A stretch of DNA of 64,000 bases from Hydractinia symbiolongicarpus (taxonomy: Eukaryota > Cnidaria > Hydrozoa > Anthoathecata > Hydractiniidae), in the NCBI RefSeq assembly GCF_029227915.1, contig NC_079875.1:30817501-30881500 (forward strand), given 5' to 3'. The notes beneath the pieces were generated by a model. The model was given only the letters and a program-made list of their open reading frames with translations. It did not search any database and was not told the origin of the DNA. How positions within the stretch are numbered: position 1 is the first letter of the stretch; each line of letters starts with the position of its first letter. A program made the translations under genes and the position numbers. Below are positions 26,849-38,864 of the stretch, piece after piece.

Positions 26849-27158
26849 TGGCTTTGTTGTTGACACCCATGTGCAGTCATTAATGCTTCATTGTGCTCAA
26901 ACAGTAACAGCGGCAGAAGTATAGTTAGTATAGCTAAATTGTTCGTAGCTTCACATTTCAAGGAACAATAAATATTGTATATTGTTTGCGTAGCGTTGCT
27001 TATTTATAGCTAGTAGTTATTTAGTAGTTGTAAACTATTTAGTTTGGGTTTATGTGAGATTGACTATTTGAGCTTTATCCAATTTGTTGTCTACTTATCC
27101 ATTTTGGAAAAACAACAGTCTGAAAACAATCCTTGTTTGAATTATAAGCTATTTTTTA

Positions 27159-27488
27159 ATCATCATTCATCATCATTCTCGGCTTAACGTCCGTTTTCCA
27201 TGCTAGCATGGGTTGGACGGGGTATATTAATGACCCTCTTCCAATCTGATCTAGACTGTGTTACATTTAAACTCAACTTCCTCTGTGTCAAGTCTGTCCT
27301 TATAACCTCCTGCCAAGTCTTTCTCGGTCTACCTCTGGGCTTTGCCCCAGGAACTATCAAATCTCTAACACTTATAAAGTTAAAATATAAATGGCATTTT
27401 ATATGTAAAAATAAGTATTTTCCCTGTCCAGGATTCGAACCCAGGTCTCTCATTTGTACGAGTGTCATTCCATTAGACCAACAGGGCC
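27159..27488 (-). mobile_element. Composite SINE (duplicate)
   Basis: Duplicate of the SINE at 11323-11652, with tRNA-like head, LINE-ORF2-derived tail and ATC/ATT microsatellite end. It arrived with the segmental duplication, not by its own transposition. Confidence 0.8.
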
Positions 27489-28395
27489 TTAATACAAAAA
27501 CAATTTTCTAGTTGTACAGGTTAGTCCAATAAAAGACATATTTCAATAAATATTTTGCAATATCAGGATTTTGGTGCAACAATACAATGTGTATTTGAAA
27601 GTAAAAAGCAACAACAGGTTGACTGCGCGTAAAAGTAAAAAATACTATATAATGTATTGTCTTTGTTGTTGTTAAATGCTCTTCCTCTATGTATCAATTG
27701 AAATGTCATTGGAAATTCTGGAACAAAAAATCAAAGCTGATTGTAATTTTAACTTATTTTCCTGTATGTTTTAGTATTTTATATAAAAATAGGAAAAAAA
27801 GAAAGCTGATAGAATAAATTATATGTACCTTTTGATTGATAACTACCCTCTGAAATGTGCCAGAAGGCTTGTATAAATATATTCCATTTATATTATATAC
27901 TAACTGTAACATATAAACCATTAATTGGGCTATGTGAACACAACACAACCCAAGGGTTCCTTCTGGTATTTTCTATTTCACATTTTTATTTACTCATTGA
28001 GACATTAAAGAATTATTCTAATAATTTTGTGTGAATACATTTTTGTGCAAATAGTGGAAATAAAAAAGTTTAAAGAAATTATGGTGCAATTATTAAAAGC
28101 CAAATGTTAATTTCCCTATGTGAACAGTACATTATCTATATTGTTACGAGAGTGTAGTTTAATTCAAAACAGCAGGATCATTTTACAGGTCTTTGCAGAT
28201 GCAGGGTCATACCCTCTCTATACATAAATCATAGCTACACAATCTGACTTTGACGAGCTGACCCCAGACACCTAGATTATAAAAATGGTTCTAGAAAGTG
28301 AGTTGTGAAGTAATTCCTAGTTGAGGGAAACTATTATTCCATTACCCACACTAGTTTATCCAATGATTGTACTTGATATATTTGTTTTTTAGGTT

Positions 28396-28516
28396 TAGCC
28401 CTGTCCAGGATTCAAACCTAGATCTCTCATTTTTCATGAGTGTCATAGCCATTAGACCAACATAGCATCAATACGAAAACAATTTTTAATTTGTGCAGGT
28501 TAGTCCAATAACAGGA
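28396..28516 (-). mobile_element. SINE head fragment (duplicate)
   Basis: Duplicate of the tRNA-like fragment at 12560-12680. Confidence 0.6.
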
Positions 28517-28774
28517 AAATGAATGAAAAACTTGTTTGCTAATTTCTACGATAATCTTGGCAAAATCACTCTAATAATACATATATGAAACACCAATTTT
28601 CAGTATAAATATTTTGTATCAATTAAATGTATTTACGGGGCAATGTGTTTTGGAATGTATACAGTGAATTAGTGACAACAAAAAGCTGTTATTTGCTACC
28701 AGATTTTCTTTTTTTCTGTTGGCTGTATAACAATACTTTAAAAACTAAATAAAACTCTGCAAAATGAACTGTCC

Positions 28775-29513
28775 TTATTCACTTGAAAGAAGTCCTTCTA
28801 ATCTACAAATTAATACTTCCTTGTTCCCAGCAACAGAACGATTGTGAATTTTTAGATGACTTCTGAGCTCAGACATGGTTAATTGTGATGGGATGATAAT
28901 ATTTGGATTGACACAGCGACCTATAGTATGACTTGATTTCACATGACAGCTTAGCATAGATTCATCAGAAAATGTCATTTCACAACTCTTACATGCAACT
29001 GGTTTTAATATTGCAACAACATCTGCAATCAAATGACCACTTTGAGCACATTGAATAATCTTTGTTGAATTGAAACAGGTTTCACAAATATCAGAATTGT
29101 TAAAGAAGGGACGCGAGCAATAACAATAAATAACATCACTATCATCCAAATTTGGCTTTCTTGGTCTATAGTGGGAGTGATAGGTTGCCTTTGTAGGAAA
29201 ATGATACGGTAGGTAGAAGTTACGTACAAATCTTGACCTCATACTGCTGGTTTAGTAAAGTGATCTCATTTTCTAGTTCAGCTTTCTCCACAATAGTTTT
29301 ATCGAATTGCTCTCTTTTTTCGATTTCTTGAAGCGTCAGCTCATTTACAGATAATTCCAATGTCTCCTTCTGGGCAATCAGCGTTTTAACCTGACTATTT
29401 TTCAAAGTTGGGGAAGACTTCCAAAACACCAACTGCACCTCTTTGTCACATTTACCTTTATGCCCGATGGCTTTTGAACACTGGTCCTTATTTCTATTAC
29501 AACAAACATCACT
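28775..29513 (-). CDS. Zinc-finger / SAP-domain protein (duplicate)
   Basis: Identical in both frames to 12939-13677, including the splice acceptor, the Cys/His cluster, the C2H2 finger, the SAP-like end and the frame change. If the duplication is real in the genome, this gene exists in two indistinguishable copies. Confidence 0.5.
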
Positions 29514-30195
29514 AAAAATAAAAAAAAACAAGGCTAAGTTTAGCTACCTAGCTCTATAGCTAGCTAGCTATATTTTAGCTAGAGCTCTTCTAAACTATAT
29601 GTTCTACTATAACTGAATGCAAATAATCTTAGCTAGCTATTTATTAACTAGTTTTAGGCCGATTTAAAAAAAGTAAAATGTTTAGCTACGCTTTTTATTG
29701 GCTAAAATTAAAAAAACATAATGGCCAAAGCATTTTCCACTGCTAGGACTCACACGAAAGGTTATGGTGTTCGGTAGAAATTAAAATGCACTTTATATAT
29801 TGATTTGTAACTCTAGTTTTACCTTAAACCTGCATCTGAATTTTCTTGAGCAGACTCCATAAATATTGATTACAATTTCTACCATGTTAAAATTTACAAA
29901 AGTTACGGCAAACTTGATATATGACAACCAAATATTCACAAATCCAAAAATTTGACATATTTTGGCGCTCCGGAATAATATTTTCAACTTCTATCAAGAA
30001 GTCACAAAGTAGAACCACGCAGAAACCTTTCCTGTTTCATAGTTGACCGAGGTGATAGCTTTTAGTTACAAATCATAATAGAGGTCAAAAACGATAATAA
30101 TGCAGTATGGCTGCTTTAACTTAGGTAAAATTTGCAAAAATGGCCATGTAAGAGGTGAAATGAGTTACTCTAACATACTAATTTTTATTTAGCTT

Positions 30196-30354
30196 AATTT
30201 TATGATGTCAAAATTATACTTAGTGAATACATTTCTCAACTAATGAGAGGGTTGTGTCATCGTCCTTACGAAATAACTAGGCGCGGGAGGCGCATTATGA
30301 GCTATTAAGATGACGTCACTTGGTTGAAAATTTTGCCAATCTCAACGCCGTGCA
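30196..30354. other. Unique junction segment with a CRE-like TGACGTCA
   Basis: This 160-bp piece between duplication copy 2 and array C is not repeated elsewhere in the window. It contains a perfect TGACGTCA palindrome at 30311-30318, the consensus for CREB/ATF-type factors. With no gene start recognised nearby, this may be chance. The segment is more GC-rich than its surroundings around GGCGCGGGAGGCGC (about 30281). Confidence 0.4.
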
Positions 30355-32119
30355 GCTTCTTTACATTTTAGCCGTAAAATTGATAAACGAGGCATTTAAA
30401 AGAGACAAATGTCTCATGTTGATACAAGATAATTGTCATTTGGGGTCAACAACGTCTCAGGTTCTATATATTTTAGTCGTAAAATTGCTAAACGAGGCAT
30501 TTCAAAGTGACATGTATTTGCGATTTTTCGTATTGATACATGATAATTGTCATTTGGGGTCAACAACCTCGACTCAGGTTCTATATATTTGAGCCTTAAA
30601 ATTGATGAACAAGGCATTTAAAGGAGACAAATGTCTCATATATTTGCGATTCTTCGTGTTGATACAAGATAATTGTCATTTCGGGTCAACAACGTCTCAG
30701 GTTCCATATATTTTAGTTGTAAAATTGATAAACGAGCCATTTTAAAGTGACGAGTGTCGTGTATTTGCGACTTTTCGTATTGATACAAGATAATTGTACT
30801 TTAGGGGCAACAACCTCGTCTCAGGTTCTCTATATTTTAGCGGTAAAATTGATAAACGAGACATTTAAAAGAGACAAATTTCTGATATATTTGCGATTCT
30901 TCGTGTTGATACAAGATAATTGTCATTTAGGGACGACAATCTCGTCTCAGGTTCAATATATTTTAGTTGTAAAGTTGATAATCGAGGCATTTAAAAGAGA
31001 CAAGTGTCTGATATATTTGCGATTTTTCGTATTGATACAACATAATTGTCATTTAGGGACGACAATCTCGTCTCAGGTTCTATATATTTTAGTCGTAAAA
31101 TTGATAAACGAGGCATTTCAAAGTGACGAGTGTCATGTACTTTCAATTTTCAGCATTGATACAAGATAATTGTCATTTAACGTCAACAACCTCGTCTCAG
31201 GTTCTCTATATTTTAGCCGTAAAATTGATAAACGAGGCATTTATAAGAGACAAATGTCTCATATATTTGCGATTCTTCGTGTTGATACAAGATAATTGTC
31301 ATTTAAGGACGAAAATCTCGTCTCAGGTTCAACATATTTTAGTTATAAAATTGATAAACGAGGCATTTCAAAGTGACGAGTGTCATGTATTTGCGATTTT
31401 TCGTATTGATTCAAGATAATTGTACCTTAGGGTCAACAACGTCTCAGTTTCTATATATTTTAGTTGTAAAATTGATAAACGAGTTATTTCAAAGTGACGA
31501 GTGTCATGTATTTGCGATTTTTCGTATTGATACAAGATAATTGTCATTTAGGGACGACAAGCTCGTCTCAGGTTTTTCTATTTTAGCCGTAAAATTGATA
31601 AACGAGGGATTCAAAAGAGACAGATGTCTCATATATTTGCGATTCTTTGTGGTGATACAAGATAAATGTCATTTGGGGTCAACAACGTCTTAGGTTCTGT
31701 ATATTTTTCTCGTAAAATTGATAAACGAGGCATTTCAAAGTGACATGTATTTGCGATTTTTCGTATTGATACAAAATATTTGTCATTTGGGGTCAACAAC
31801 CGCGTCTCAGGTTCTACATATTTTAGCCATAAAATTAATAAACAAGGCATTTAAAAGAGACAAATGTCTCATACATTTGCGATTTTTCGTATTGATACAT
31901 GATAATTGTCATTTAGGGTCAACAACGTCTCAGTTTTTATATATTTTAGTTGTAAAATTGATAAACGAGGCATTTCAAAGTGACCAGTGCCATGTATTTG
32001 CGATTTTTCGTATTGATACAGGACAATTGTCACTTAGGGTCGACAACCTCGTCTCAGGTTCTATGTATTTTGGGCGTATAATTGATAAACGATGCATTTC
32101 AAAGTGACGAGTGTTATGT
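30355..32119 (+). repeat. Satellite array C (about 14 units)
   Basis: The same satellite resumes at TTTAGCCGTAAAATTGATAAACGAGG. Units are more heterogeneous than in array A, with several ~15-20 bp deletions and more point changes, but both A and B unit types are present. The array stops in mid-unit (after GACGAGTGTTATGT) where the terminal-inverted-repeat element begins. Confidence 0.95.
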
Positions 32120-33788
32120 ACCCAGTAAACACGAGACGTCTTAAACACGTCTTAAAAACGTTTTTTGAAGACCAGATGAGACGTGTCTAAGACGTCTTTG
32201 ACCCGTCTAAAAGTGTAACGCCTAAAGACGTCTTTGAGAAACGTAAAAAAGACGTCTTTTTGCGACGTATTAAAGACGTTTTAAAGACGTTTTTGAGACG
32301 TTCCCGTAGGTACCAAAACGTCTGAAAGACGTCTTTATTAAGTCTCTTTCAAACGTTATACTGCCAAGGCAGGCCTGCTTCAAATAATTTTCGCTTATGC
32401 GTATTAGGATTTTAGTAATTTTAATTCTGATGGAGGTGAGACAAACCAAAACAAAAACATGGTTAAGAAAACGATGATGAAGAATTTAATAGAAAATTTA
32501 TATTTATATCATTTATATAAATAACCAGTTTAATAAGAATAAAATAATATCACATACAAGCTTTTTTATAAGCAACAACAACGAAAACAAATTCATTACT
32601 TTCGGAAACTTTTCTTGTTCTAAAAGATGAATGTTCAATGAGCAACAGATAAGCAACAATCAAGCATTTGAAGATGTTTTGCTTATAAAAAAACGTGCAT
32701 ATATAACACAAAATATACAGTGTAATACTACAAAATTAAAATTGTTGACCATAAACAATAACAGTTAGTATCTTTGAAGGTTGTCTTGAACAACAGCGTC
32801 ATTTTATTTTCGCCAATCACTAACACTTCGGTCTGAGCTCTGCTTGTAAAATATATCTGTCATATTGTGCACGTTGGATGATGTGTTTATTCTTTGAAGT
32901 TATATCCAAACAACCCTTTAATAAAATGCATTTCAGTCATTACACCAATATATAAAGTAGCTACTGCTTTTTTTTCAAGAACAAACTTTATAGGTCTAAA
33001 GCTTTAGAACATATGTGACGTGAACTTGAAGCGGAATGGATAGCTAAAACGAAGCATTTAAAGTATTATTTTCCCAATTATTAATGAAAGCTCCCCTTGA
33101 AAGACCAGAAATCACAAATGTTCCTGGCTGAGAAAGTACAAAAAAATATCTAAGATACTTACTTTTAATCACCAAAATATTTTCTTCATTGTCCATTCAT
33201 ATCTCGGGTAAATACATCCTTTTTTGCTTTACTATTTACTTGTTGTTTTATGGAGCACATTTTTCCTTAAATTCAAAAGTAAACGTCAAATGCAGCATTT
33301 GTTGAAATAGAACGATGTTCTTTACAAGTTTATTCTATGCGGTCTTTCGAACGCTGTTTTCATTGTAAAATGTATCCTTATTTAGAAAAATTTAATTCGA
33401 ATTTTTGGCTACCTCTGTATAAGAAATTCTGAAATATCAAAAACGTTTATTTCTACGCCAATAATTGCGAATTGGCAAACAAATAACGTAGTTATTTATT
33501 TCTCGGGAAATTATCTTTAAAACGAAAGGAAATGATGACATTCATTTCCAACGAGATTATACTGGTCTTACAGAGACCAAATAAAGACGTGTTTGAGACG
33601 TTTCTTTAAAACGAGTTATAACTGGTCTAATGGAGGCCAAATAAAGACGTCTTTAAGACGCTTCTTTAGAACGAGATTTGACTTGTCTTATAAAGACGTC
33701 TTTAAGACATCTTTTTCTGGTCGAGAGACGTCCGAAAGGGCTAGAGACGAGAAAAGACGTCTTTAAGACGTCTTTGTGTTTACTGGGT
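32120..33788. mobile_element. Non-autonomous terminal-inverted-repeat (fold-back-like) element rich in GACGTC motifs
   Basis: The ends mirror each other: ACCCAGTAAACAC at the left, GTGTTTACTGGGT at the right, each followed inward by GACGTC. About 230 bp at each end are packed with variants of AGACGTCTTTAAGACGTC, which is self-complementary, so the ends can fold on themselves as well as on each other. The ~1.2-kb core (about 32350-33550) is AT-rich and has no coding capacity I can support, so it cannot move by itself. The superfamily is not assigned because no target-site duplication is readable: the satellite on the two sides is in opposite orientation. Confidence 0.75.
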
Positions 33789-36700
33789 GGTTTATGAATT
33801 TTACGGCTATAATATATAGCACCTGAGACGAGACTGTTCACCCTAACTGACAATTATCTTGCATCAATACGAAAAATCGCAAATATATAACACTCGTCTC
33901 TTTCAAATGCCTCGTTTATCAATTTTACAGGAAAATATAAGAACCTGAAACGAGGTTGTTGACCCGAAAATACGATTACCCTGTATCAATACGAAAAATC
34001 GCAAATACATGACTTTCGTCAATTTGAAATGCCTCGTTTTATCAATTTTACGGCCAAAATATATGGAAGCTGAGGCGATTTTGTTGACACTAAATGACAA
34101 TTATCCTGTATCAATACAAAAATCGCAAATGTATGAGACACTCGTCTCTTTTAAATGCCTCGTTTATCAACTTTACGACTAAAATATAGAGAACCTGTGA
34201 CGAGGTTGTCGACCCTAAATGACAATTATCCTTTATCAATACAAAAATCGCAAATGTATGAGACACTCGTCTCTTTGAAATGCCTCGTTTATCAATTTTG
34301 CGGCTAAAATATATACAACCTGAGACGAGGTTGTTGACCCTAAATGACAATTTTCTTGTATCAATTCGAAAAATCGCAAATATATAACACTCGTCTTTAA
34401 ATGCCTGGCTTATCAATTTTACGGCCAAAATATATGGAAACTGAGGCGATTTTGTTGACCCTAAATCATAATTATCTTGTATCAATACAAAAATCACAAA
34501 TATAAAAGACACTCGTCAATTTTAAAAGCCTCGTTTATCTACTTTACGGCTAAAATATATAGAACCTGAGACGAGGTTGTTGACCGTAAGTGACAATTTT
34601 CTTGTATTAATACGAAAGATTGCAAGTATATAACACTTGTCTCCTTCAATTGCCTCGTTCATCAATTTTACGGCTATGATATAAGAACCTGAAACGAGAT
34701 TGTTGACCCCTAAAATACGATCATCCTGCATCAATACGAAAAATCACAAATATATACACCCGTCGCTTTGAAATACCTCGCTTATCAAACTTACGACTAT
34801 AATATATAGAACCTGAGGCAAGGTTGTCGATCCTAAATGACATTAATCCTTTATCAATACGAAAAATCACAAATATGTGAGTCTAGTCACTTTGAAACGC
34901 CTCGTTTATCAATTTACGACTAAAATATTTAGAACTTGAGACGAGGTTGTCGTCCCTAAATGACAATTATCTTGCATCAATACAAAAAATTGCAAATATA
35001 TACCACTTGTCTCCTTTAAATGCCTCGCTCATCTATTCTACGGCTAAGATATAAGAACCTAACACGCAGTTGTTGACCCTAAATTACAATTATCCTGTAT
35101 TAATACAAAAAATCGCAAATATATGAGACCCTCGTCTGCTTTAAATCCCTCGTTTATCAATTTTACACGGAAAATATAAGAACCTGAGACGAGATTGTTG
35201 ACCTTATATTACAATTCTCTTGTATCCATACGAAAAATCGCAAATACCTAACACTCGTCTATTTTAAATGCCTGGTTTAACAATTTTACGGCTAAAATAT
35301 ATAGAACCTGAGACGAGGTTGTGGACCCTAAGTGACAATTATCTTGTATCAATACGGAAAATCGCAAATATATAACACTCGTCAACTTTAAATGCCTCCT
35401 TTATCAATTTTACTACTAAAATATAGAGAACCTGAGACGAGGTTGTCATCCCTAAATGACAATTGTCTGTTCCTCAATACGCAAAATTGCAAATATATAA
35501 CACTTGTCTCCTTTAAATGCCTCGTTCATCAATTTTACGGCTAAGATATAAGAACCTAACACGCAGTTGTTGACCCTAAATTACAATTATCCTGTATTAA
35601 TACAAAAAATCGCAAATATATGAGACCCTCGTCTGTTTTAAATCCCTCGTTTATCAATTTTACAAGGAAAATATATGAACCTAAATCGAGGTTGCTGACC
35701 CTAAAGTACAATTATCTTGTATCAATACGAAAAATCGCAAATATATAACATTCGTCTCTTTTAATTGCCTCGTTTATCAGTTTTACAACTCAAATATAGA
35801 AAACCTGAGACGAGGTTGTCGACCCTAAATGACAATTATCCTTTACCAATAGGAAAAATCACAAATATATGAGACACTCGTTAATTTGAAGTGCCTGGTT
35901 TATGAATTCTACGGCTAAAATATATAGAATCTGAGAGGAGATTGTTGAGCGTAAGTGACAATTTTCTTGTACCAATACGAAAAACTGCAAATATATAACA
36001 CTTGTCTCCTTCAAATGCCTCGTTTATCAATTTTACGACTAAAATATATAGAACCTGAGACGAGGTTGTTGACCCTAAATGAGAATTATGTTGTATCAAT
36101 TCGAAAAATCGCAAGTATATATCACTCGTCTCTTTAAATGCCTGGCTTATGAATTTTACGGCCAAAATATATGGAAACTGAGGCGATTTTGTTGACCCTA
36201 AATGACAATTATCCTGTATTAATACAAAAAATCGCAAATATATGAGACACTCGTCTGTTTTAAATCCCTCGTTCATCAATTTTACACGGAGAATATAAGA
36301 ACCTGAAACGAGGTTGTTGACCCTAAAGTACAATTATCTTGTATTAATACTAAAGTTGCAAATATATGACACTTGTCACTTTGAAATGCCTCGTTTATCA
36401 TTTTTACGGCTAAAATATATATACCCTGAGACGAGGCCGTTGACCCTAATTGACAATTCTCTTGTATCAATTCAAAAAATCGCAAATATATAACACTCGT
36501 CTCTTTTAAATGCTTGGCTTATCAATTTTACGGTCAAAATAAATGGAAACGGATGCGATTTTGTTGACGCTAAATGACATTTATCCTGTATCAATACAAA
36601 AATCACAAATACATGAGACACTTTTCAACTATAAATGCCTCCTTTATCAATTTGAGGGCTAAAATATATAGAACCTGAGACGAGGTTGTCGACCCTAAAG

Positions 36701-37125
36701 TACAATTATCTTATATCAATACGAAAAATCGCAAATATATAACCCTCGTCTGTTGTAGATGCCTCGTTTCATCAATTTTACGGCTAAAATATATAGAACC
36801 TGAGAGGAGATTGTTGACCCTAAATGACAATTATCTTGCATCAATACGAAAAATCGCAAATACATAACACTCGTCTCTTTTAAATGCCTCGTTTTATCAA
36901 TTTTACGGCTAAAATATATGAAAACTGAGACAATTTTGTTGACCCTAAATGACAATTATCCTGTATCAATAGAAAAATCGCAAATATATGAGACTAGTCA
37001 CTTTGAAATACCTCGTTTAACAATTTTACGGCTAAAACATATAAGAACATAGATGTTGTTGACCCTAAGTGGCAATTATCTTGAATCAATGCAAAAATCG
37101 CAAATGCATGAGACGGTCGTCCACG
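33789..37125 (-). repeat. Satellite array D, inverted and diverged (about 27 units)
   Basis: Units read on the minus strand with the same landmarks (AACGAGGCATTT, GAGACGAGTGTCTC, AACCTCGTCTCAGGTTC). Differences between neighbouring units are larger than in arrays A and B, so this part is older or less homogenised. It ends at 37125, where the unknown-gene block begins on the plus strand at ACGGCGGTAATATTC. Confidence 0.95.
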
Positions 37126-37359
37126 GCGGTAATATTCTTTCCATTTTCTCCCGTTTGCAGAAATTGCGTAACATATTTTTCTCCGAAAAACCGGTAATCG
37201 ATTTTTTCTACAGGTTATTATTTTAAGCGACGAAAATTCATCGGTCCCGTAGCTTCTAAGTAATTGACCTGCATTTTCCGCATTCGTAGTTTTGAAGCGG
37301 TTCATTTTGATTTGTGCTGGCCAGCTAGCTAAGGTGCTGAAAAGCTATCAAACGCAAGA

Positions 37360-37872
37360 ATGGGTTCTTAACGAAATAGCAATTTCTGGACTGATTTGGA
37401 ATTAAAATTAGGTACCTTCGAACGCCATTGGTTTAATGATGTAGCAAATAGTGTCGAGAAAGACTATTGTATGAATAGTTCTATGTTATTTGGTGTTGAA
37501 AAACTGATAGGCAATCACCTTGCCCTTGTAGGACCCATGATAGATAGTTACTTACGAGAAATAGGTGCACGTATGCTGTCTAAGTTATGCAGGGGTCAGA
37601 TTACTGGCTTAGTTCCTCCAGTTACATTGTTCGTACCTTGGCAGATCATGCGTTACTTAGTCTGTTTTTGCAAAAATTATGGGGCAGAAGTAGAGTGTGT
37701 TCTGCCAAAAAGTAAAAATAAAAAAGGCCAAAAAATAATAATCTTTTTAAAAAATGTAGCTAGTGCAGAAAAGATATTTAATCCTGTACGTTTTCATGGG
37801 ACTAACTATCTTGTATTGAATATGCACATAGCCTTTCGAAAGTATTGTTTTATATTCAACGGACACTGCTGA
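37360..37872 (+). pseudogene. Best-preserved copy of the unidentified ~170-aa protein; stop at codon 4
   Basis: The ATG in the context GCAAGAATGGGT is conserved with the other copies, but codon 4 is TAA where they have GGA. From codon 5 on, the frame is open for about 166 codons to TGA. Visible features are an N-terminal ELKLGTFERHWFNDVANS, a central hydrophobic segment (LVPPVTLFVPWQIMRYLVCF), a basic SKNKKGQK and a Phe/Ile-rich C-terminus ending FNGHC. No catalytic motif is evident and I cannot name a family. About 230 bp conserved upstream may be promoter and 5' UTR. A downstream non-ATG start or a spliced start would allow expression, so calling it dead is probable but not certain. Confidence 0.55.
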
Positions 37873-38175
37873 TGGCTTTGTTGTTGACACCCATGTGCAG
37901 TCATTAATGCTTCATTGTGCTCAAACAGTAACAGCGGCAGAAGTATAGTTAGTATAGCTAAATTGTTCGTAGCTTCACATTTCAAGGAACTATTGTATAT
38001 TGTTTGCGTAGCGTTTCTTATTTATAGCTAGTAGTCATTTAGAAGTTGTAAACTATTTAGTTTGGGTTTATGTGAGATTGACTATTTGAGCTTTATTCAA
38101 TTTGTTGTCTACTTATCCATTTTGGAAAAACAACAGTCTGAAAACAATCCTTGTTTGAATTATAAGCTATTTTTT

Positions 38176-38505
38176 AATCATCATTATCATCATTCTCGGC
38201 TTAACGTCCGTTTTCCATGCTAGCATGGGTTGGACAGGGTATATTAATGACCCTCTTCCAATCTGATCTAGACTGTGTTACATTTAAACTCAACTTCCTC
38301 TGTGTCAAGTCTGTCCTTATAACCTCCTGCCAAGTCTTTCTCGGTCTACCTCTGGGCTTTGCCCCAGGAACTATCAAGTCTCTAACACTTATAAAGTTAA
38401 AATATAAATGGCATTTTATATGTAAAAATAAGTATTTTCCCTGTCCAGGGATCAAACCCAGGTCTCTCATTTGTACGAGTGTCATTCCATTAGACCAACA
38501 AGGCC
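38176..38505 (-). mobile_element. Composite SINE, third copy
   Basis: Same structure as at 11323-11652: tRNA-like head at the right, LINE ORF2 C-terminal tail (RGRPRKTWQEV through PTHASMENGR, stop), ATC/ATT microsatellite at the left. It has a few substitutions, including the B-box region (GGGATCAAACCC on the plus strand). Its shared position relative to the unknown gene shows common descent with the other copies. Confidence 0.8.
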
Positions 38506-38864
38506 TTAATACAAAAACAATTTTCTAGTTGTACAGGTTAGTCCAATAAAAGACATATTTCAATAAATATTTTGCAATATCAGGTTTTTGGTGCAACAAT
38601 ACAATGTGTATTTGAAAGTAAAAAGCAACAACAGGTTGACTGCGCGTAAAAGTAAAAAATACTAAATATTGTATTGTCTTTGTTGTTGTTAAATGCTCTT
38701 CCTCTATGTATCAATTGAAATGTCATTGGACATTCTGGAACAAAAAATCAAAGCCGATTGTAATTTTAGCTTATTTTCCTGTATGTTTTAGTATTTTATA
38801 TAACTTTTCCTAACAGGCAATGTAGGGGTGCTTATGACCTAACATGACTGACCACTCGTCCTTA

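Larger units (their letters stand above)
26152..27786 (+). repeat. Unknown-gene + SINE block, copy 2
   Basis: Duplicate of 10316-11950 inside the 15.8-kb repeat, with the same lesions in the gene and the same SINE. Confidence 0.85.
15837..30195. repeat. 15.8-kb segmental duplication, copy 2
   Basis: This repeats positions 1-14359 at a constant offset of 15,836 bp. The right edge at 30195 continues into unique sequence not seen beside copy 1, so this copy probably keeps the original right flank. The apparently perfect identity, even in fast-evolving satellite and AT-rich spacer, points to a very recent event or to a falsely duplicated assembly segment. The sequence alone cannot separate the two. 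Confidence 0.9.
37126..38805 (+). repeat. Unknown-gene + SINE block, copy 3 (diverged)
   Basis: Homologous to 10316-11950 and 26152-27786 in the same orientation, with scattered substitutions and without the two gene deletions. Similarity runs to about GTTTTAGTATTTTATATA near 38800. The preceding satellite is in the opposite orientation to that at the other two copies, yet the boundary base is the same. Confidence 0.85.

Noticed and set aside
33653-36955. Minus-strand ORFs of 65-150 codons in array D
   Set aside because: These are the same satellite-unit translations as in arrays A-C, in inverted orientation, not genes. The one at 33653-33853 also reads into the TIR element.
36994-37305. 103-codon minus-strand ORF
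   Set aside because: It is half satellite and half the antisense of the conserved upstream region of the unknown gene, with no homologue-like features.
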